Source of the DNA: Helicobacter hepaticus ATCC 51449
GTDB lineage: Bacteria; Campylobacterota; Campylobacteria; Campylobacterales; Helicobacteraceae
DNA length: 64,000 bases
Assembly (NCBI RefSeq): GCF_000007905.1
Contig: NC_004917.1
Location: forward strand, 1,550,001 to 1,614,000
Direction: 5' to 3'
Position 1 is the first letter of the stretch. Every line of letters begins with the position of its first letter. Position numbers and translations under genes: made by a program. A model generated the notes under the pieces. The model saw nothing but the letters and a program-made list of their open reading frames with translations, did no database searches and had not been told where the DNA came from. Positions 26,941 through 35,868 of the stretch are shown one piece after another.

Positions 26941-27282
26941 ATGGATTGGGGTAAGGTATTCTTTGTATTTTTTAGTTTGATGAGCTTAACTTTTACGCTT
27001 GGATTTTTGTATGAAAGTAATATAGTGATACTTTTTATTGCTACAGCGATTAATTTTATTGCTACAACTTTCCGCATCGGTGTAAAAAATAGTCTTTCCG
27101 CTGAGCTTTTTGCAAGCTCCTTGGTTGCAGATTTTCATCTTATACCTGCTTTTGTATTTTTACAAGTTTTTGGTGATATTGAAATTGCTACTGCACTTGT
27201 GGTAGGTGCAGTTGTGGCAAATTTATTTTCTGTTGTGTTGCTTTGTATTGGGGGCGCAAAAGCAAGAGAAAGTGATTATTAA
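26941..27282 (+). CDS. Small four-helix membrane protein (HP1548/DUF6394-like)
   Basis: The 113-residue protein is almost entirely hydrophobic with about four helices. It has the conserved centre AINFIATTFRIGVKNSLSAELFASSLVADFHLIPAF. Its place 10 bases after secF matches HP1548 in H. pylori, and I associate this sequence with an epsilonproteobacterial family of unknown function (DUF6394, from memory). A helper role for secretion is suggested only by the location. Confidence 0.7.
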   Translation: MDWGKVFFVFFSLMSLTFTLGFLYESNIVILFIATAINFIATTFRIGVKNSLSAELFASSLVADFHLIPAFVFLQVFGDIEIATALVVGAVVANLFSVVLLCIGGAKARESDY

Positions 27283-27317
27283 AGGACTAGGCTTATTAAT
27301 TCTGGGCAAGGAGAGCT

Positions 27318-28031
27318 ATGAAGCCAATCACATATATGTTCAGCTTTTTAAAATATTATATGTGTATTGTTTGTTGTGTTTGTCTATGGAAAGGTTGTGC
27401 TACCTATAAACTTGAAGTAGAGGATGTGAGCTTGTATCACGAGGGTGTGCAAATTATAGATTCTATAAAACCTAAGAGTAAAGTGCGACTTGAGGTAGGA
27501 CAGACACTTGTGGGAGGCTCAAGCGCGATTCCTTTAGCACTTTTTATTTCTGCGCAAAATCTTGCTTCTCAAAAGGTAATTTTTGATAAGGATTGTGTGC
27601 AAATGTATCAAAATGATAAGGCATTAAATTCATTGAGTGATAATGAACTTAAGAGTGCTTCGTTTGATTATGGTTTCATTATAGAATCTTATCATCTTTA
27701 TATGCCGCCAAAGCCTATGCCAGAGAATCAGTTTGTAGGAATGCCCTTTATTTATCGGGGATATATGGGTGGATTTTATATATATGATTATATGATTATT
27801 TCTGCTAGAGAGCGACTTTGGCAACAAATGCGCCTTGATGATGAGAGAGCAAAAAAAGCACTTATTATATCAAGTATGATGCAAAAAAATACTCTTGAAC
27901 CATATAAAGCACCACAGGGCGGTTTTGTAATTTATGCGCCCCAAAAATTACAAAAGGGGACGCTTGATGTGTATGTGAAAGTGGGCGAGGAAAAACATCG
28001 CTTTACATTGCAGCTTAGTAAAATAAAATAA
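27318..28031 (+). CDS. Putative membrane-anchored or lipoprotein-like hypothetical protein
   Basis: The 237-residue product opens with a hydrophobic, Cys-rich segment (MFSFLKYYMCIVCCVCLWKGC). Cys at about residue 27 is preceded by W-K-G, which fits a lipobox poorly because of the Lys at -2. The rest looks like a periplasmic beta-rich domain with a Pro/Gly/Tyr-rich stretch (GMPFIYRGYMGGFYIYDY). No family recognised. Strong AAGGAG ribosome site; 11 bases before a clear lipoprotein gene. It stands where I would expect leuS in H. pylori. Confidence 0.55.
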   Translation: MKPITYMFSFLKYYMCIVCCVCLWKGCATYKLEVEDVSLYHEGVQIIDSIKPKSKVRLEVGQTLVGGSSAIPLALFISAQNLASQKVIFDKDCVQMYQNDKALNSLSDNELKSASFDYGFIIESYHLYMPPKPMPENQFVGMPFIYRGYMGGFYIYDYMIISARERLWQQMRLDDERAKKALIISSMMQKNTLEPYKAPQGGFVIYAPQKLQKGTLDVYVKVGEEKHRFTLQLSKIK

Positions 28032-28042
28032 AAGGAGCAAAG

Positions 28043-30133
28043 ATGAAAAAATACTGCATTTATATACTATGGGGAATGCTTATAAGTGTATTGTTAGTAG
28101 CTTGTAGTGATAAACCCACAGATTCTACTCCCGATCAAGCACCTCCAGAGAAACCAGCTCTTATACTTGAGGGTAATGAAAGCCTTGAAAAACTAATGGA
28201 CAAGATTTTTGAAAATAATGTTTATAGCACTACGACAGATGAGCTAATGCGTTCTTTTTTACCCAAAGAGGTGCAAAAAAATGCAGATACAGATAAATTT
28301 ATTCCAGTAGAGCATAAACGCTATGAAGTAGCTCAACTTTTTAGACAAGCATATTTTCAGAACAAAACACATCAGATTCAAAGTAAAACACTTGAAGAAG
28401 CATTTGCCTTGAAAAAAGAATGGAATGTATTATGCACTTCGGCACAACCTTATGAGAAATTACCCATTCTTCAGCGACTTAATACGGAAATTGAGATTTC
28501 CTTAAGCCTTTTGTTGCTTAATAGTCAAGATGAGGTGGATACTTTAGAGAGACTTCTTTCGCAGCAGTATCAAAGTGCTAAAGGCACAGGAGAGCTTAAT
28601 ACCATTATAGAATCTCAAATGCAAGTGCGACTTTTAATACTTTTTGGTTTGTATCATTTAGATTTGATTAATGAGAGTAAGGAAGAACATTCAGAGAGCT
28701 TTAAATTGCGTTCAACACTTGGTGCAAATCTTGCACAATATCAGGATTTTTTGCCAAAAGAGCACTATGAGGTATATCACAGAGCCTTTATGCTTCTTAA
28801 TCACGCAATTTTAAAAGAGCAAGCTCCTTTAGATAGAATTTTAGTCAAACTTTTAGAATTTTTACCAAGTTTGGAACAAAATATAGGAAATGAGGATTGG
28901 TATTTGCATTTAGAACGCGTTAAGAATGCTTATGAAATTTCAAAAACACAAGATTTTTCTAGCCCAAAAGCTCAAGAATTAATACAAATTGCACAAAATC
29001 CCCATAAAAATGTTTATGATAACGCTCTTATAGGAAATTATCTTTATGGACTTGATTATTTGACTTTAACTTTATTGAATAATGATGTGGCAAATAATCT
29101 TTCTTTAGCATTAGATTCTTTGCAAAAAGATTTTAAGCATTTTCAAATATTTCAACACCATTTTGAACCCTCTTCATTTCAAAATTATATTGCATCAATG
29201 TTTATAGGGGCTTATGCTCTTTATAATACGCGCCAAAACCAAGAACGTTTTAATGAGTTGCTCCATTTAATTAAATCCGAGTTATCTCAATATAATGATG
29301 TAATTTCAGATGAAAATAAGGATTTGTATCAAGATGCACTTTTTGTTTTAGAACAAATGGATAAAACAAAATTTTTGCAAATCACACTTACAGAAGCTAA
29401 GCCTGAAGAAGAGGCAGGATATATCAAAATTCGCTTAAACCTTTCACCCTTTGAAATTGAGAGTATCAAAAGCATTGTTTCAAAGGAAAATAATGCCCTT
29501 AAGGAAAATCTCCCAGTATGTCTTACTCCGCAAGAGGTAGATTTTATGCTATCTTTAGTGTATCAAGCTTATAAAACACAAGATGTGAGAGGTGTTGCTC
29601 CTGAAATGTTTAAAATACGGCTAGAAGAGGTGTTTGGTATTGAGAATCTTGAACATCAAAAGCAGTTTAAAGATGCTCAAGGGAAAGAGTGGGGCAGGGA
29701 GTATTTGATAGATTTTGATAGATTTATGTTGCTTGGCGTAGCAGATAGGGCTTGTTATGTCCAAAGTCTTATTCTTGATGAGAAGTTGAGCGTATTGCAA
29801 GAGAAGCAAAAAATTTGTGGATATAATTTGTATTTTGATAAAGAAAATGGTTTGATAACTAATGAAATCTTGCCCTCGCGTATTCTTGAAATTATAGCAG
29901 ATGGTAATGTGTATTATCGCTTGAGAGAGGCTGATTTGAATCTCAATAAGTTTATTTTTTATAATGATGAGATTGCTCTTGAATCTTTAAAAAATGCGCA
30001 AGATTTGGGTGAAATCTTACCTGTATTGCTTACAACATTCTCACATATGAAAGATTATCTTAATAATCGTCTTTCACCCCAGCAAACACAAGAAATAATA
30101 CTTAGAGCGAAACAAAAACCTTGTGCAAAGTAG
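28043..30133 (+). CDS. Large lipoprotein of unknown function
   Basis: The 696-residue product has a clean lipoprotein signal peptide: MKKYCIYILWGMLISVLLVAC with the lipobox LVAC (Cys21). A Pro/Asp-rich linker follows, then a long, mostly alpha-helical, acidic domain without membrane segments. I recognise no domain. It would be anchored in the inner or outer membrane facing the periplasm; Ser at +2 suggests the outer membrane by E. coli rules. It forms a pair with the preceding gene and converges on the thioesterase gene with a 3-base gap. Confidence 0.65.
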   Translation: MKKYCIYILWGMLISVLLVACSDKPTDSTPDQAPPEKPALILEGNESLEKLMDKIFENNVYSTTTDELMRSFLPKEVQKNADTDKFIPVEHKRYEVAQLFRQAYFQNKTHQIQSKTLEEAFALKKEWNVLCTSAQPYEKLPILQRLNTEIEISLSLLLLNSQDEVDTLERLLSQQYQSAKGTGELNTIIESQMQVRLLILFGLYHLDLINESKEEHSESFKLRSTLGANLAQYQDFLPKEHYEVYHRAFMLLNHAILKEQAPLDRILVKLLEFLPSLEQNIGNEDWYLHLERVKNAYEISKTQDFSSPKAQELIQIAQNPHKNVYDNALIGNYLYGLDYLTLTLLNNDVANNLSLALDSLQKDFKHFQIFQHHFEPSSFQNYIASMFIGAYALYNTRQNQERFNELLHLIKSELSQYNDVISDENKDLYQDALFVLEQMDKTKFLQITLTEAKPEEEAGYIKIRLNLSPFEIESIKSIVSKENNALKENLPVCLTPQEVDFMLSLVYQAYKTQDVRGVAPEMFKIRLEEVFGIENLEHQKQFKDAQGKEWGREYLIDFDRFMLLGVADRACYVQSLILDEKLSVLQEKQKICGYNLYFDKENGLITNEILPSRILEIIADGNVYYRLREADLNLNKFIFYNDEIALESLKNAQDLGEILPVLLTTFSHMKDYLNNRLSPQQTQEIILRAKQKPCAK

Positions 30134-30136
30134 TAA

Positions 30137-30598
30137 TTAGGGCTTTATTTGGGCTCTAAATTCTTTACGTTTTTTAGCGGCTTCAAATCGGCGTTTTTCT
30201 TCTTCTGTGGTAGGTGTAAGCGGTGGAATTTTGATTTTTTTACCACTAGGGTCAATAGCTACCATAGTAAAGTAGCAACTATTAGTATGAGTAACAAAGC
30301 GATTTTTAATATCTTCACTAATAACTTTTATGCCTACTTCACAGCTTACGCTTCCCACATAATTTACTGACGCAAGAAAAATGACAAGCGAACCAATTGG
30401 GATAGGGTTTTTAAATACCATACCATCAACGCCAATAGTTACCACACCGCAGCCACAATATCGTGTTGCACAAGCATATGCTACTTGGTCAAGCAACTTC
30501 ATAAGCTCACCCCCGTGCATAACGCCACTAAAATTTGCCATACTTGGTGAAGCAAGCACACTCATTGTTAAGGATTTTGGGTCAAATACATCTTCCAT
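30137..30598 (-). CDS. Acyl-CoA thioesterase, hotdog fold (YciA/BACH-like)
   Basis: The 153-residue hotdog-fold protein has SMANFSGVMHGGELMKLLDQVAYACATRY (about residues 18-46), where the acidic residue and the HGG turn are the family's catalytic region, and then VDGMVFKNPIPIGSLV. The C-terminus carries a basic, charged helix (EEEKRRFEAAKKRKEFRA). Members hydrolyse short to long acyl-CoA. AGGAG precedes the ATG. Single gene. Function is confident at family level; the acyl chain length is unknown. Confidence 0.85.
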   Translation of the reverse strand: MEDVFDPKSLTMSVLASPSMANFSGVMHGGELMKLLDQVAYACATRYCGCGVVTIGVDGMVFKNPIPIGSLVIFLASVNYVGSVSCEVGIKVISEDIKNRFVTHTNSCYFTMVAIDPSGKKIKIPPLTPTTEEEKRRFEAAKKRKEFRAQIKP

Positions 30599-30755
30599 AA
30601 GTAACTCCTAAAAGGACAAATTTATTTTAAACTTTATATCAAATTATGCACTTGCAAGGTTACAACTGCTATAAATTTAGGAATAAGATTCTATATTTAT
30701 TTTTTGTATGTCTCTAAATGTAACCTCTTTTATTCATTGTTTCCTAAAAAACAAT

Positions 30756-30781
30756 TAAATTTTTTTCATCATAGCCGATTT
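30756..30781 (+). promoter_or_regulatory. Sigma-28 (FliA) promoter of flaA
   Basis: TAAA (30756-30759), 14 bases and GCCGATTT (30774-30781) resemble the flagellar sigma-28 consensus (TAAA-N15-GCCGATAA) and the Campylobacter form with CGATWT. The spacer is one base short of consensus. A roughly 45-base leader follows, ending in AAGGAGTTACC before the ATG. Confidence 0.75.
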
Positions 30782-30834
30782 GTATTACAGCCAAAGGCAA
30801 GGACGCCTAAGGAAAATTTTAAAAAGGAGTTACC

Positions 30835-32361
30835 ATGGCTTTTCAAGTCAATACTAACGTTAACGCACTTAATGCGCACGCACAATCTACCTTTACTCAA
30901 TACAACCTTAAAAACTCTATGGAGAAATTGAGTTCTGGTCTTCGCATTAACAAGGCAGCAGATGATGCTTCAGGTATGGCAATTGCAGATAGTTTGCGCT
31001 CTCAAGCAAGTGCGCTAGGACAAGCAATAAGAAATACAAATGATGGTATGGGAATTATTCAAATTGCAGATAAGGCAATGGACGAACAACTTAAGATTCT
31101 TGATACAATCAAATCTAAAGCCGTTCAAGCAGCTCAAGATGGACAATCTACACAATCTCGTTCAATGATTCAAATGGACATTATCCGTTTGATTGAAGGT
31201 TTGGATAGTATAGGTAATAATACTACTTATAATGGTATGGCTCTTCTTTCTGGTGCTTTTACTAACAAAGAGTTCCAAGTAGGTGCATATTCTAACCAAT
31301 CTATTAAAACATCTATTGGTTCAACTACATCTGATAAGATTGGACAGGTGCGTATTGAGACAGGTGCTTTAGTTACTGCTTCTGGTGAAGTAACTGTAAC
31401 CTTTAAAAATGTTGATGGGGTTAATGATATTACTTTAGAATCTGTAAAGGTTTCTCACTCTGCAGGAACAGGACTTGGTGTTTTAGCAGAAGTTATTAAT
31501 AAAAACTCTGATAAAACAGGTGTTCGTGCTCAAGCAAACGCATATACAACTTCAGATGAATCAATTAAATCTGGAAGTTTGGCAAATCTTATGGTTAATG
31601 GTGTTTCTATTGGAGATATTATTGGTATTCAAAAAAATGATAGCGATGGACGTTTGGTGCAAGCTTTCAATGCTGCAACAATGCACACAGGTGTTGAAGC
31701 CTATACAGATAATCTTGGTCGCTTGATGCTTAGAAGCACAGATGGACGTGGTATTAGTTTGAAGGCTAATGGTGCTGTGCCAGGACAAGGTAATGATGTA
31801 GCAATTACTACTGTGAATGGCGGACACGATCTTACTACTGGTGCAAACAACTATGGACGTCTCTCTCTTGTGAGAACTGATGCAAGAGATATTGTTGTCT
31901 CTGGTTTGAATATTAGCTCAACAGGATATAATGATGATACAAAAGTAGCTCAAACAACTACAAACCTTCGTGATATGAAAGGTGTATTTAATGAAAATGT
32001 TCGTTCTGCTTCAGGTGCAAACTATAATGCTGTTATTGCATCTGGTGGAGCAGACCTTGGTTCTGGTGTAACAAGCTTAAGAGGTGCAATGATATCAATG
32101 GATATTGCAGAATCTGCAATGAAAACACTTGATAAAATTAGAGCAGACCTTGGTTCTGTATCTGGACAAATGGTAAGCACAGTAAATAACATCACTATTA
32201 CTCAAGTGAATGTTAAGGCAGCTGAATCTGGTATTCGTGAAGTGGATTTTGCAGCAGAGAGTTCAGAATTTACAAAACTTAATATTCTTGCTCAATCTGG
32301 TAGCTATGCTCTCTCTCAAGCAAATGCAATTCAGCAAAATATTCTTAGGTTACTTAACTAA
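30835..32361 (+). CDS. flaA: Flagellin A (major flagellin)
   Basis: FlaA is the main subunit of the flagellar filament. The 508-residue product begins [15 protein letters not shown] and has conserved N-terminal D0/D1 helices (to about residue 180, [25 protein letters not shown]) and C-terminal helices (about 420-508, ending QNILRLLN). The centre is the variable surface domain, rich in Ser/Thr that could be glycosylated. The MAFQVNTN start and the [14 protein letters not shown] region match FlaA of H. pylori rather than FlaB (MSFRINTN). Expression from the sigma-28 promoter upstream fits FlaA. A hairpin terminator follows, so it is monocistronic. Confidence 0.93.
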   Translation: MAFQVNTNVNALNAHAQSTFTQYNLKNSMEKLSSGLRINKAADDASGMAIADSLRSQASALGQAIRNTNDGMGIIQIADKAMDEQLKILDTIKSKAVQAAQDGQSTQSRSMIQMDIIRLIEGLDSIGNNTTYNGMALLSGAFTNKEFQVGAYSNQSIKTSIGSTTSDKIGQVRIETGALVTASGEVTVTFKNVDGVNDITLESVKVSHSAGTGLGVLAEVINKNSDKTGVRAQANAYTTSDESIKSGSLANLMVNGVSIGDIIGIQKNDSDGRLVQAFNAATMHTGVEAYTDNLGRLMLRSTDGRGISLKANGAVPGQGNDVAITTVNGGHDLTTGANNYGRLSLVRTDARDIVVSGLNISSTGYNDDTKVAQTTTNLRDMKGVFNENVRSASGANYNAVIASGGADLGSGVTSLRGAMISMDIAESAMKTLDKIRADLGSVSGQMVSTVNNITITQVNVKAAESGIREVDFAAESSEFTKLNILAQSGSYALSQANAIQQNILRLLN

Positions 32362-32379
32362 TTGAAGTAACACTTCTTT

Positions 32380-32412
32380 AAGTCTCCTCTTTTTTTGGGG
32401 GGGACTTTTTCT
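32380..32412 (+). terminator. Rho-independent terminator of flaA
   Basis: AAGTCTCC (32380-32387) pairs with GGGGACTT (32400-32407, one G-T pair), and a run of T follows. The loop contains T and G runs. Confidence 0.75.
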
Positions 32413-32518
32413 TCCTAGTAATATCCTTTGTTTTATAAAATTCAATAAATTCATAAGATAGAATATTTAGATTATTAGAGTAAATTCAGAAACAACAACT
32501 GGCTTTGGGGTAAAAGTG

Positions 32519-33280
32519 ATGGAACTTGATATAAATGTAGGTATGATTATCTTTTTGATGTTTGCAGCATTTGTGGCAGGATTTATTGATGCCATAGCTG
32601 GAGGTGGGGGTATGATAACAATCCCTGCTTTACTTTTTGTGGGTATTCCTCCTCTTCAAGCACTTGGCACGAATAAATTTCAAAGTTGTTTTGGGAGTTT
32701 TGGAGCGAGTTTTCATTTTTATATGAAAGGCTATATTCGTTTAAGAGAGCATTTACCTTTTGTGATTGTAGTATTTATATCTTCTTTGTTGGGAACATTG
32801 TGTGTGCAGGTATTTGAAGCAGATTTTTTGCGCAAATGTATTCCTTTTTTGCTCATTATTTTTGCTTTTTATTTTCTTTTTTCGCCAAAAATCACAGAAG
32901 CATCTTCTCACGCACTTCTTGGCTTTGTGCCTTTGGGTTTTGTGCTTGGAGGCATTGGATTTTATGATGGATTTTTTGGTCCGGGCACAGGTTCATTTTT
33001 AATGTTAGCACTGATTTCTTTAGGCGGTTTTGGTTTGCTTGATGCACTTGCTCATACCAAACTTTTTAACTTTGCTACAAATATTGCCTCAATGCTTATT
33101 TTTGCACTAAGTGGAAAGATTCTATGGATTGTGGGATTATGTATGGCTTTAGGGCAGTTTATAGGTGCGAGTTTAGGTTCGCGTATAGCTATTGGCTATG
33201 GCATAAAAATCATTAAGCCTCTCGTTGTATGTGTATCTTTGATAGCTTGTATTTATTTGCTTTATAAAGAATATATTTGA
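32519..33280 (+). CDS. TSUP-family (TauE/SafE) anion permease
   Basis: The 253-residue membrane protein has about eight helices. The duplicated family motif is visible as FVAGFIDAIAGGGGMITIPALLFVGIPPLQALGTNK (about residues 16-51) and, in the second half, FYDGFFGPGTGSFLMLALISLGGFGLLDALAHTKLFNFATN. TSUP proteins move sulfite, sulfonates or related sulfur anions; the direction and substrate here are unknown. ATG 32519 is preferred over GTG 32516. Single gene. Confidence 0.85.
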   Translation: MELDINVGMIIFLMFAAFVAGFIDAIAGGGGMITIPALLFVGIPPLQALGTNKFQSCFGSFGASFHFYMKGYIRLREHLPFVIVVFISSLLGTLCVQVFEADFLRKCIPFLLIIFAFYFLFSPKITEASSHALLGFVPLGFVLGGIGFYDGFFGPGTGSFLMLALISLGGFGLLDALAHTKLFNFATNIASMLIFALSGKILWIVGLCMALGQFIGASLGSRIAIGYGIKIIKPLVVCVSLIACIYLLYKEYI

Positions 33281-33352
33281 TTTTACTTTGGTTTCACCTT
33301 ATTTTTATAAAATTCTTAAGTCTATACAGACAAAACATGATAAGGAGTTTTT

Positions 33353-33769
33353 ATGAAAAATGTAAAAGTATATGTATTGGGCAGCGTTTTAAGCGCACTG
33401 CTTTGTAGTAATCTTAATGCAGCAGATTTTAGCTCAAGAAGTGATGCGGAACTTGTTAAGCTTTCTGGCATTGTAAAAGTAGAAGAGTTTGTAGATTATG
33501 AACTTGAAGTAGCAAAACGGCTTAAGTCAAAGACAGAAAAAGAGGCAAAAGAGTTTAAAAGCAAACTCAAGGAGCAATATGAAAAAGCGACCGAAAAATT
33601 GAGTGTTAAGCAATACAGAGAATATAAAAAAGCTACACGTGAGGCGATGAAAAAGCATCTTGAAAAAATGAGTAGTAAAGAGCGCAAAGAAAGTGGTTTA
33701 ATGGCGTGTGGAGATTTTAAAGATTCTAAAGGCAAAAAAGCTTTGTGTCATTGCAAAGATAAAAAATAG
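33353..33769 (+). CDS. DUF1104-like periplasmic protein with Cys/His/Lys-rich tail
   Basis: The 138-residue product has a signal peptide (cleavage after LNAA, about residue 24) and a charged, all-alpha mature domain (SDAELVKLSGIVKVEEFVDYELEVAKRL, then Lys/Glu-rich helices). This resembles the DUF1104 family of Helicobacter/Campylobacter. The tail has Cys-x11-Cys-His-Cys with many Lys, a possible metal or disulfide site. It lies directly upstream of the CrdRS-like two-component genes, which makes a role in the stress they sense plausible but unproved. Confidence 0.6.
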   Translation: MKNVKVYVLGSVLSALLCSNLNAADFSSRSDAELVKLSGIVKVEEFVDYELEVAKRLKSKTEKEAKEFKSKLKEQYEKATEKLSVKQYREYKKATREAMKKHLEKMSSKERKESGLMACGDFKDSKGKKALCHCKDKK

Positions 33770-33775
33770 GTAAAT

Positions 33776-33794
33776 GCTCCCTTTAAATGGGGGC
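33776..33794 (+). other. Small hairpin upstream of crdR
   Basis: GCTCCC (33776-33781) and GGGGGC (33789-33794) can pair (one G-T pair) around a 7-base loop. No T-run follows, so it is not a classic terminator; it could mark the 3' end of the upstream mRNA or be chance. Confidence 0.3.
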
Positions 33795-33820
33795 AAAATG
33801 AAGATTAAGAGAGAAATAAA

Positions 33821-34492
33821 ATGTCGGCAAAAATTTTGTTACTTGAAGATGATTTTGTTCTTTCAGAGATTCTATTGGAGTTTTTGCAAGAACAAGGCTA
33901 TAATGTGCGATTGTGTGATAATGCTAAAGATGCTCTAGATTGCGCTTATGAACAATATTTTGATTTGTGGATTTTAGATGTGAAAGTGCCTCAAGGTAAT
34001 GGATTTGATGTGCTCAAAGAATTACGGGAGTGCGGGAAAGATACTCCTGCTATTTTTATTACTTCACTTGATAGAATTGATGATTTGCACAACGGATATA
34101 AAGTAGGTTGTGATGATTATATTAAAAAGCCCTTTGAACTCTTAGAACTTCAATGTCGTATCAATACATTACTCAAGCGTCCGTTTTTGCACACTCATAA
34201 GGATTTTATTATTTTGCCTAATGGCTTTAAATTTGGAATTCTTACGCAATTACTTTATGATAAAAGTGGCATAGTCATTCCTCTTACACAAAAAGAAAGC
34301 TTGCTTTTATCACTTTTGCTCCAACATAAAGGAAGTTATGTCTCTCAAGAGATAATTTTTGATACACTTTGGGAATATGAACAAGAGCCAAGCGAAATGA
34401 GTTTGCGTGTATATGTGAAGAATCTACGTAAAATTTTGGGTAAAGATAGTATTCTTAACCAGCGTGGGCGAGGGTATTGTTATAATGCGTGA
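33821..34492 (+). CDS. crdR: OmpR-type response regulator, CrdR-like
   Basis: The 223-residue regulator has a receiver domain (about 1-118: acidic pair EDD near residue 10, phospho-acceptor Asp in WILDVKVPQGNG, Lys in DDYIKKPFE) and a C-terminal winged helix (about 130-222, LTQKESLLLSLLLQHKGSYVSQEIIFDTLW, ending RGRGYCYNA). With the kinase next to it and dnaB-comEC following, it occupies the same place as crdR (HP1365) in H. pylori, which controls copper and other stress resistance genes. The name rests on this synteny and general similarity. Confidence 0.75.
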   Translation: MSAKILLLEDDFVLSEILLEFLQEQGYNVRLCDNAKDALDCAYEQYFDLWILDVKVPQGNGFDVLKELRECGKDTPAIFITSLDRIDDLHNGYKVGCDDYIKKPFELLELQCRINTLLKRPFLHTHKDFIILPNGFKFGILTQLLYDKSGIVIPLTQKESLLLSLLLQHKGSYVSQEIIFDTLWEYEQEPSEMSLRVYVKNLRKILGKDSILNQRGRGYCYNA

Positions 34493-34504
34493 TTGGGAGG
34501 AGTG

Positions 34505-35788
34505 ATGTCTGATAATTCAAAACGTGCAATTATTAAAGTGTTGTGTTTATATCTTGGCACAACAGGAGTTTTTTTATGTGTATTTTTTTGGTTTTTTTAT
34601 GCAAAAGAAAAACGTCATCTTATTGCTCAACAGGTAAGTGAATTACGCGAGATTAGTCTTGAAGTATATGAAATTTTACATACAAATAAAGATGATATAC
34701 CTTCTGCCTTAAAACAAATTAGCGCAGATATTAACTATCCCTTGCGCATTTATAATCATAAAAATGAAATAATTTATGATACGCTTTATGTTGCGTTGAG
34801 TGAGAATGAAATTAAGCAAGGCGTTGCAATTCGTGAGGGTAAAGTGATTATGGAACCCTCAATGCACGAGCGATTGCCAAAGTCTCCGCTTTTGACTTCG
34901 CATCTTAATAAAACATCTCAATCCCACAAGCAAAACACGCAAAAAAGCAAAAGCCCACTTTCTAAATTCCGTGAGAATCCTAGGTATAAAATTTTTATCC
35001 AAGATAATGCGTTAGATTCTCAAATATTGCTTTTACAAATAAAGCTTATTTTTTATTTTGTTCTTTCACTTTTTATCGTGGGTATTGTAGCATATTTTTT
35101 AGTGCGACTTTTTTTAAAGCCCATACAGGAGAAGATTAACTCTCTTAATAATTTTATTAAAGACACCACTCACGAAATTAATACGCCTTTGAGTATTATT
35201 TTAATGAGTATTGAGACGCTTCAAACACAAAATCTTACATCAGCACAGATGCAAAAAATTGAGCGTATTAAGCTTGCTTCAAAGAGTTTAAGTCATTTGT
35301 ATAAGGATTTGGTGGCGTATAATTTTCCACATAGTATTAATAATAAGTGTGAGAATCTTGCTTTAGAGGTTCTCCTCAAAGAGAGATTGGAATATTTTTC
35401 ACCATTTTTTGAGCAAAAATCCATTCAAGTTCAAATCCATATAGAGCCAAGTATGATTGTTGCGAGTGCAGAAAAAATGAGTTGTGTGATTGATAATTTA
35501 TTGAACAATGCAATTAAATATAATAAAAAAGGCGGACATATTAATATAGTGTTACAAAAAGGACTTTTGTCTATTGCTGATAGTGGCTGTGGTATGCCAC
35601 AAATGCAAATGGACAGAATCTTTGAGCGGTATGTGCGATGCAATGATTTTCAAGGCGGCTTTGGTATAGGTTTAACACTTATTAAACGTATTTGTGCCGA
35701 GTATAATATAAAAATAGAGGTGCAAAGTGTGCTAGGAGAGGGCAGTAAATTTACGCTTTTATGGAGGCATACGAATAAGCACATTTAA
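34505..35788 (+). CDS. crdS: Sensor histidine kinase, CrdS-like
   Basis: The 427-residue membrane kinase has two transmembrane helices (about 12-32 and 180-205) flanking a periplasmic sensor domain. The phospho-acceptor His is in the H box DTTHEINTPLSIIL, with N box NLLNNAIKYN and G boxes IADSGCGMP and GFGIGLTLIKRIC. ATG 34505 is chosen because GGGAGGAG sits just ahead; it lies 12 bases after the regulator's stop. The periplasmic part has a Ser/Lys/Gln-rich stretch before the second helix. The stimulus is unknown; copper is the H. pylori analogy. Confidence 0.78.
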   Translation: MSDNSKRAIIKVLCLYLGTTGVFLCVFFWFFYAKEKRHLIAQQVSELREISLEVYEILHTNKDDIPSALKQISADINYPLRIYNHKNEIIYDTLYVALSENEIKQGVAIREGKVIMEPSMHERLPKSPLLTSHLNKTSQSHKQNTQKSKSPLSKFRENPRYKIFIQDNALDSQILLLQIKLIFYFVLSLFIVGIVAYFLVRLFLKPIQEKINSLNNFIKDTTHEINTPLSIILMSIETLQTQNLTSAQMQKIERIKLASKSLSHLYKDLVAYNFPHSINNKCENLALEVLLKERLEYFSPFFEQKSIQVQIHIEPSMIVASAEKMSCVIDNLLNNAIKYNKKGGHINIVLQKGLLSIADSGCGMPQMQMDRIFERYVRCNDFQGGFGIGLTLIKRICAEYNIKIEVQSVLGEGSKFTLLWRHTNKHI

Positions 35789-35868
35789 TTCAATACAAAT
35801 TACTCTTTAAATAAAAACAAGGTAAGATTATGGAATCTAAAATCATTTGAACAATAGGGATATAAAAG

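Noticed and set aside
30704-30931. Short open frame covering the flaA promoter and start
   Set aside because: It runs through the sigma-28 promoter and into flaA in another frame, with no ribosome site; chance open frame.
32390-32403. T and G runs after flaA as a possible phase-variation tract
   Set aside because: They form the loop and arm of the flaA terminator hairpin, and slippage there would not change a reading frame or promoter.
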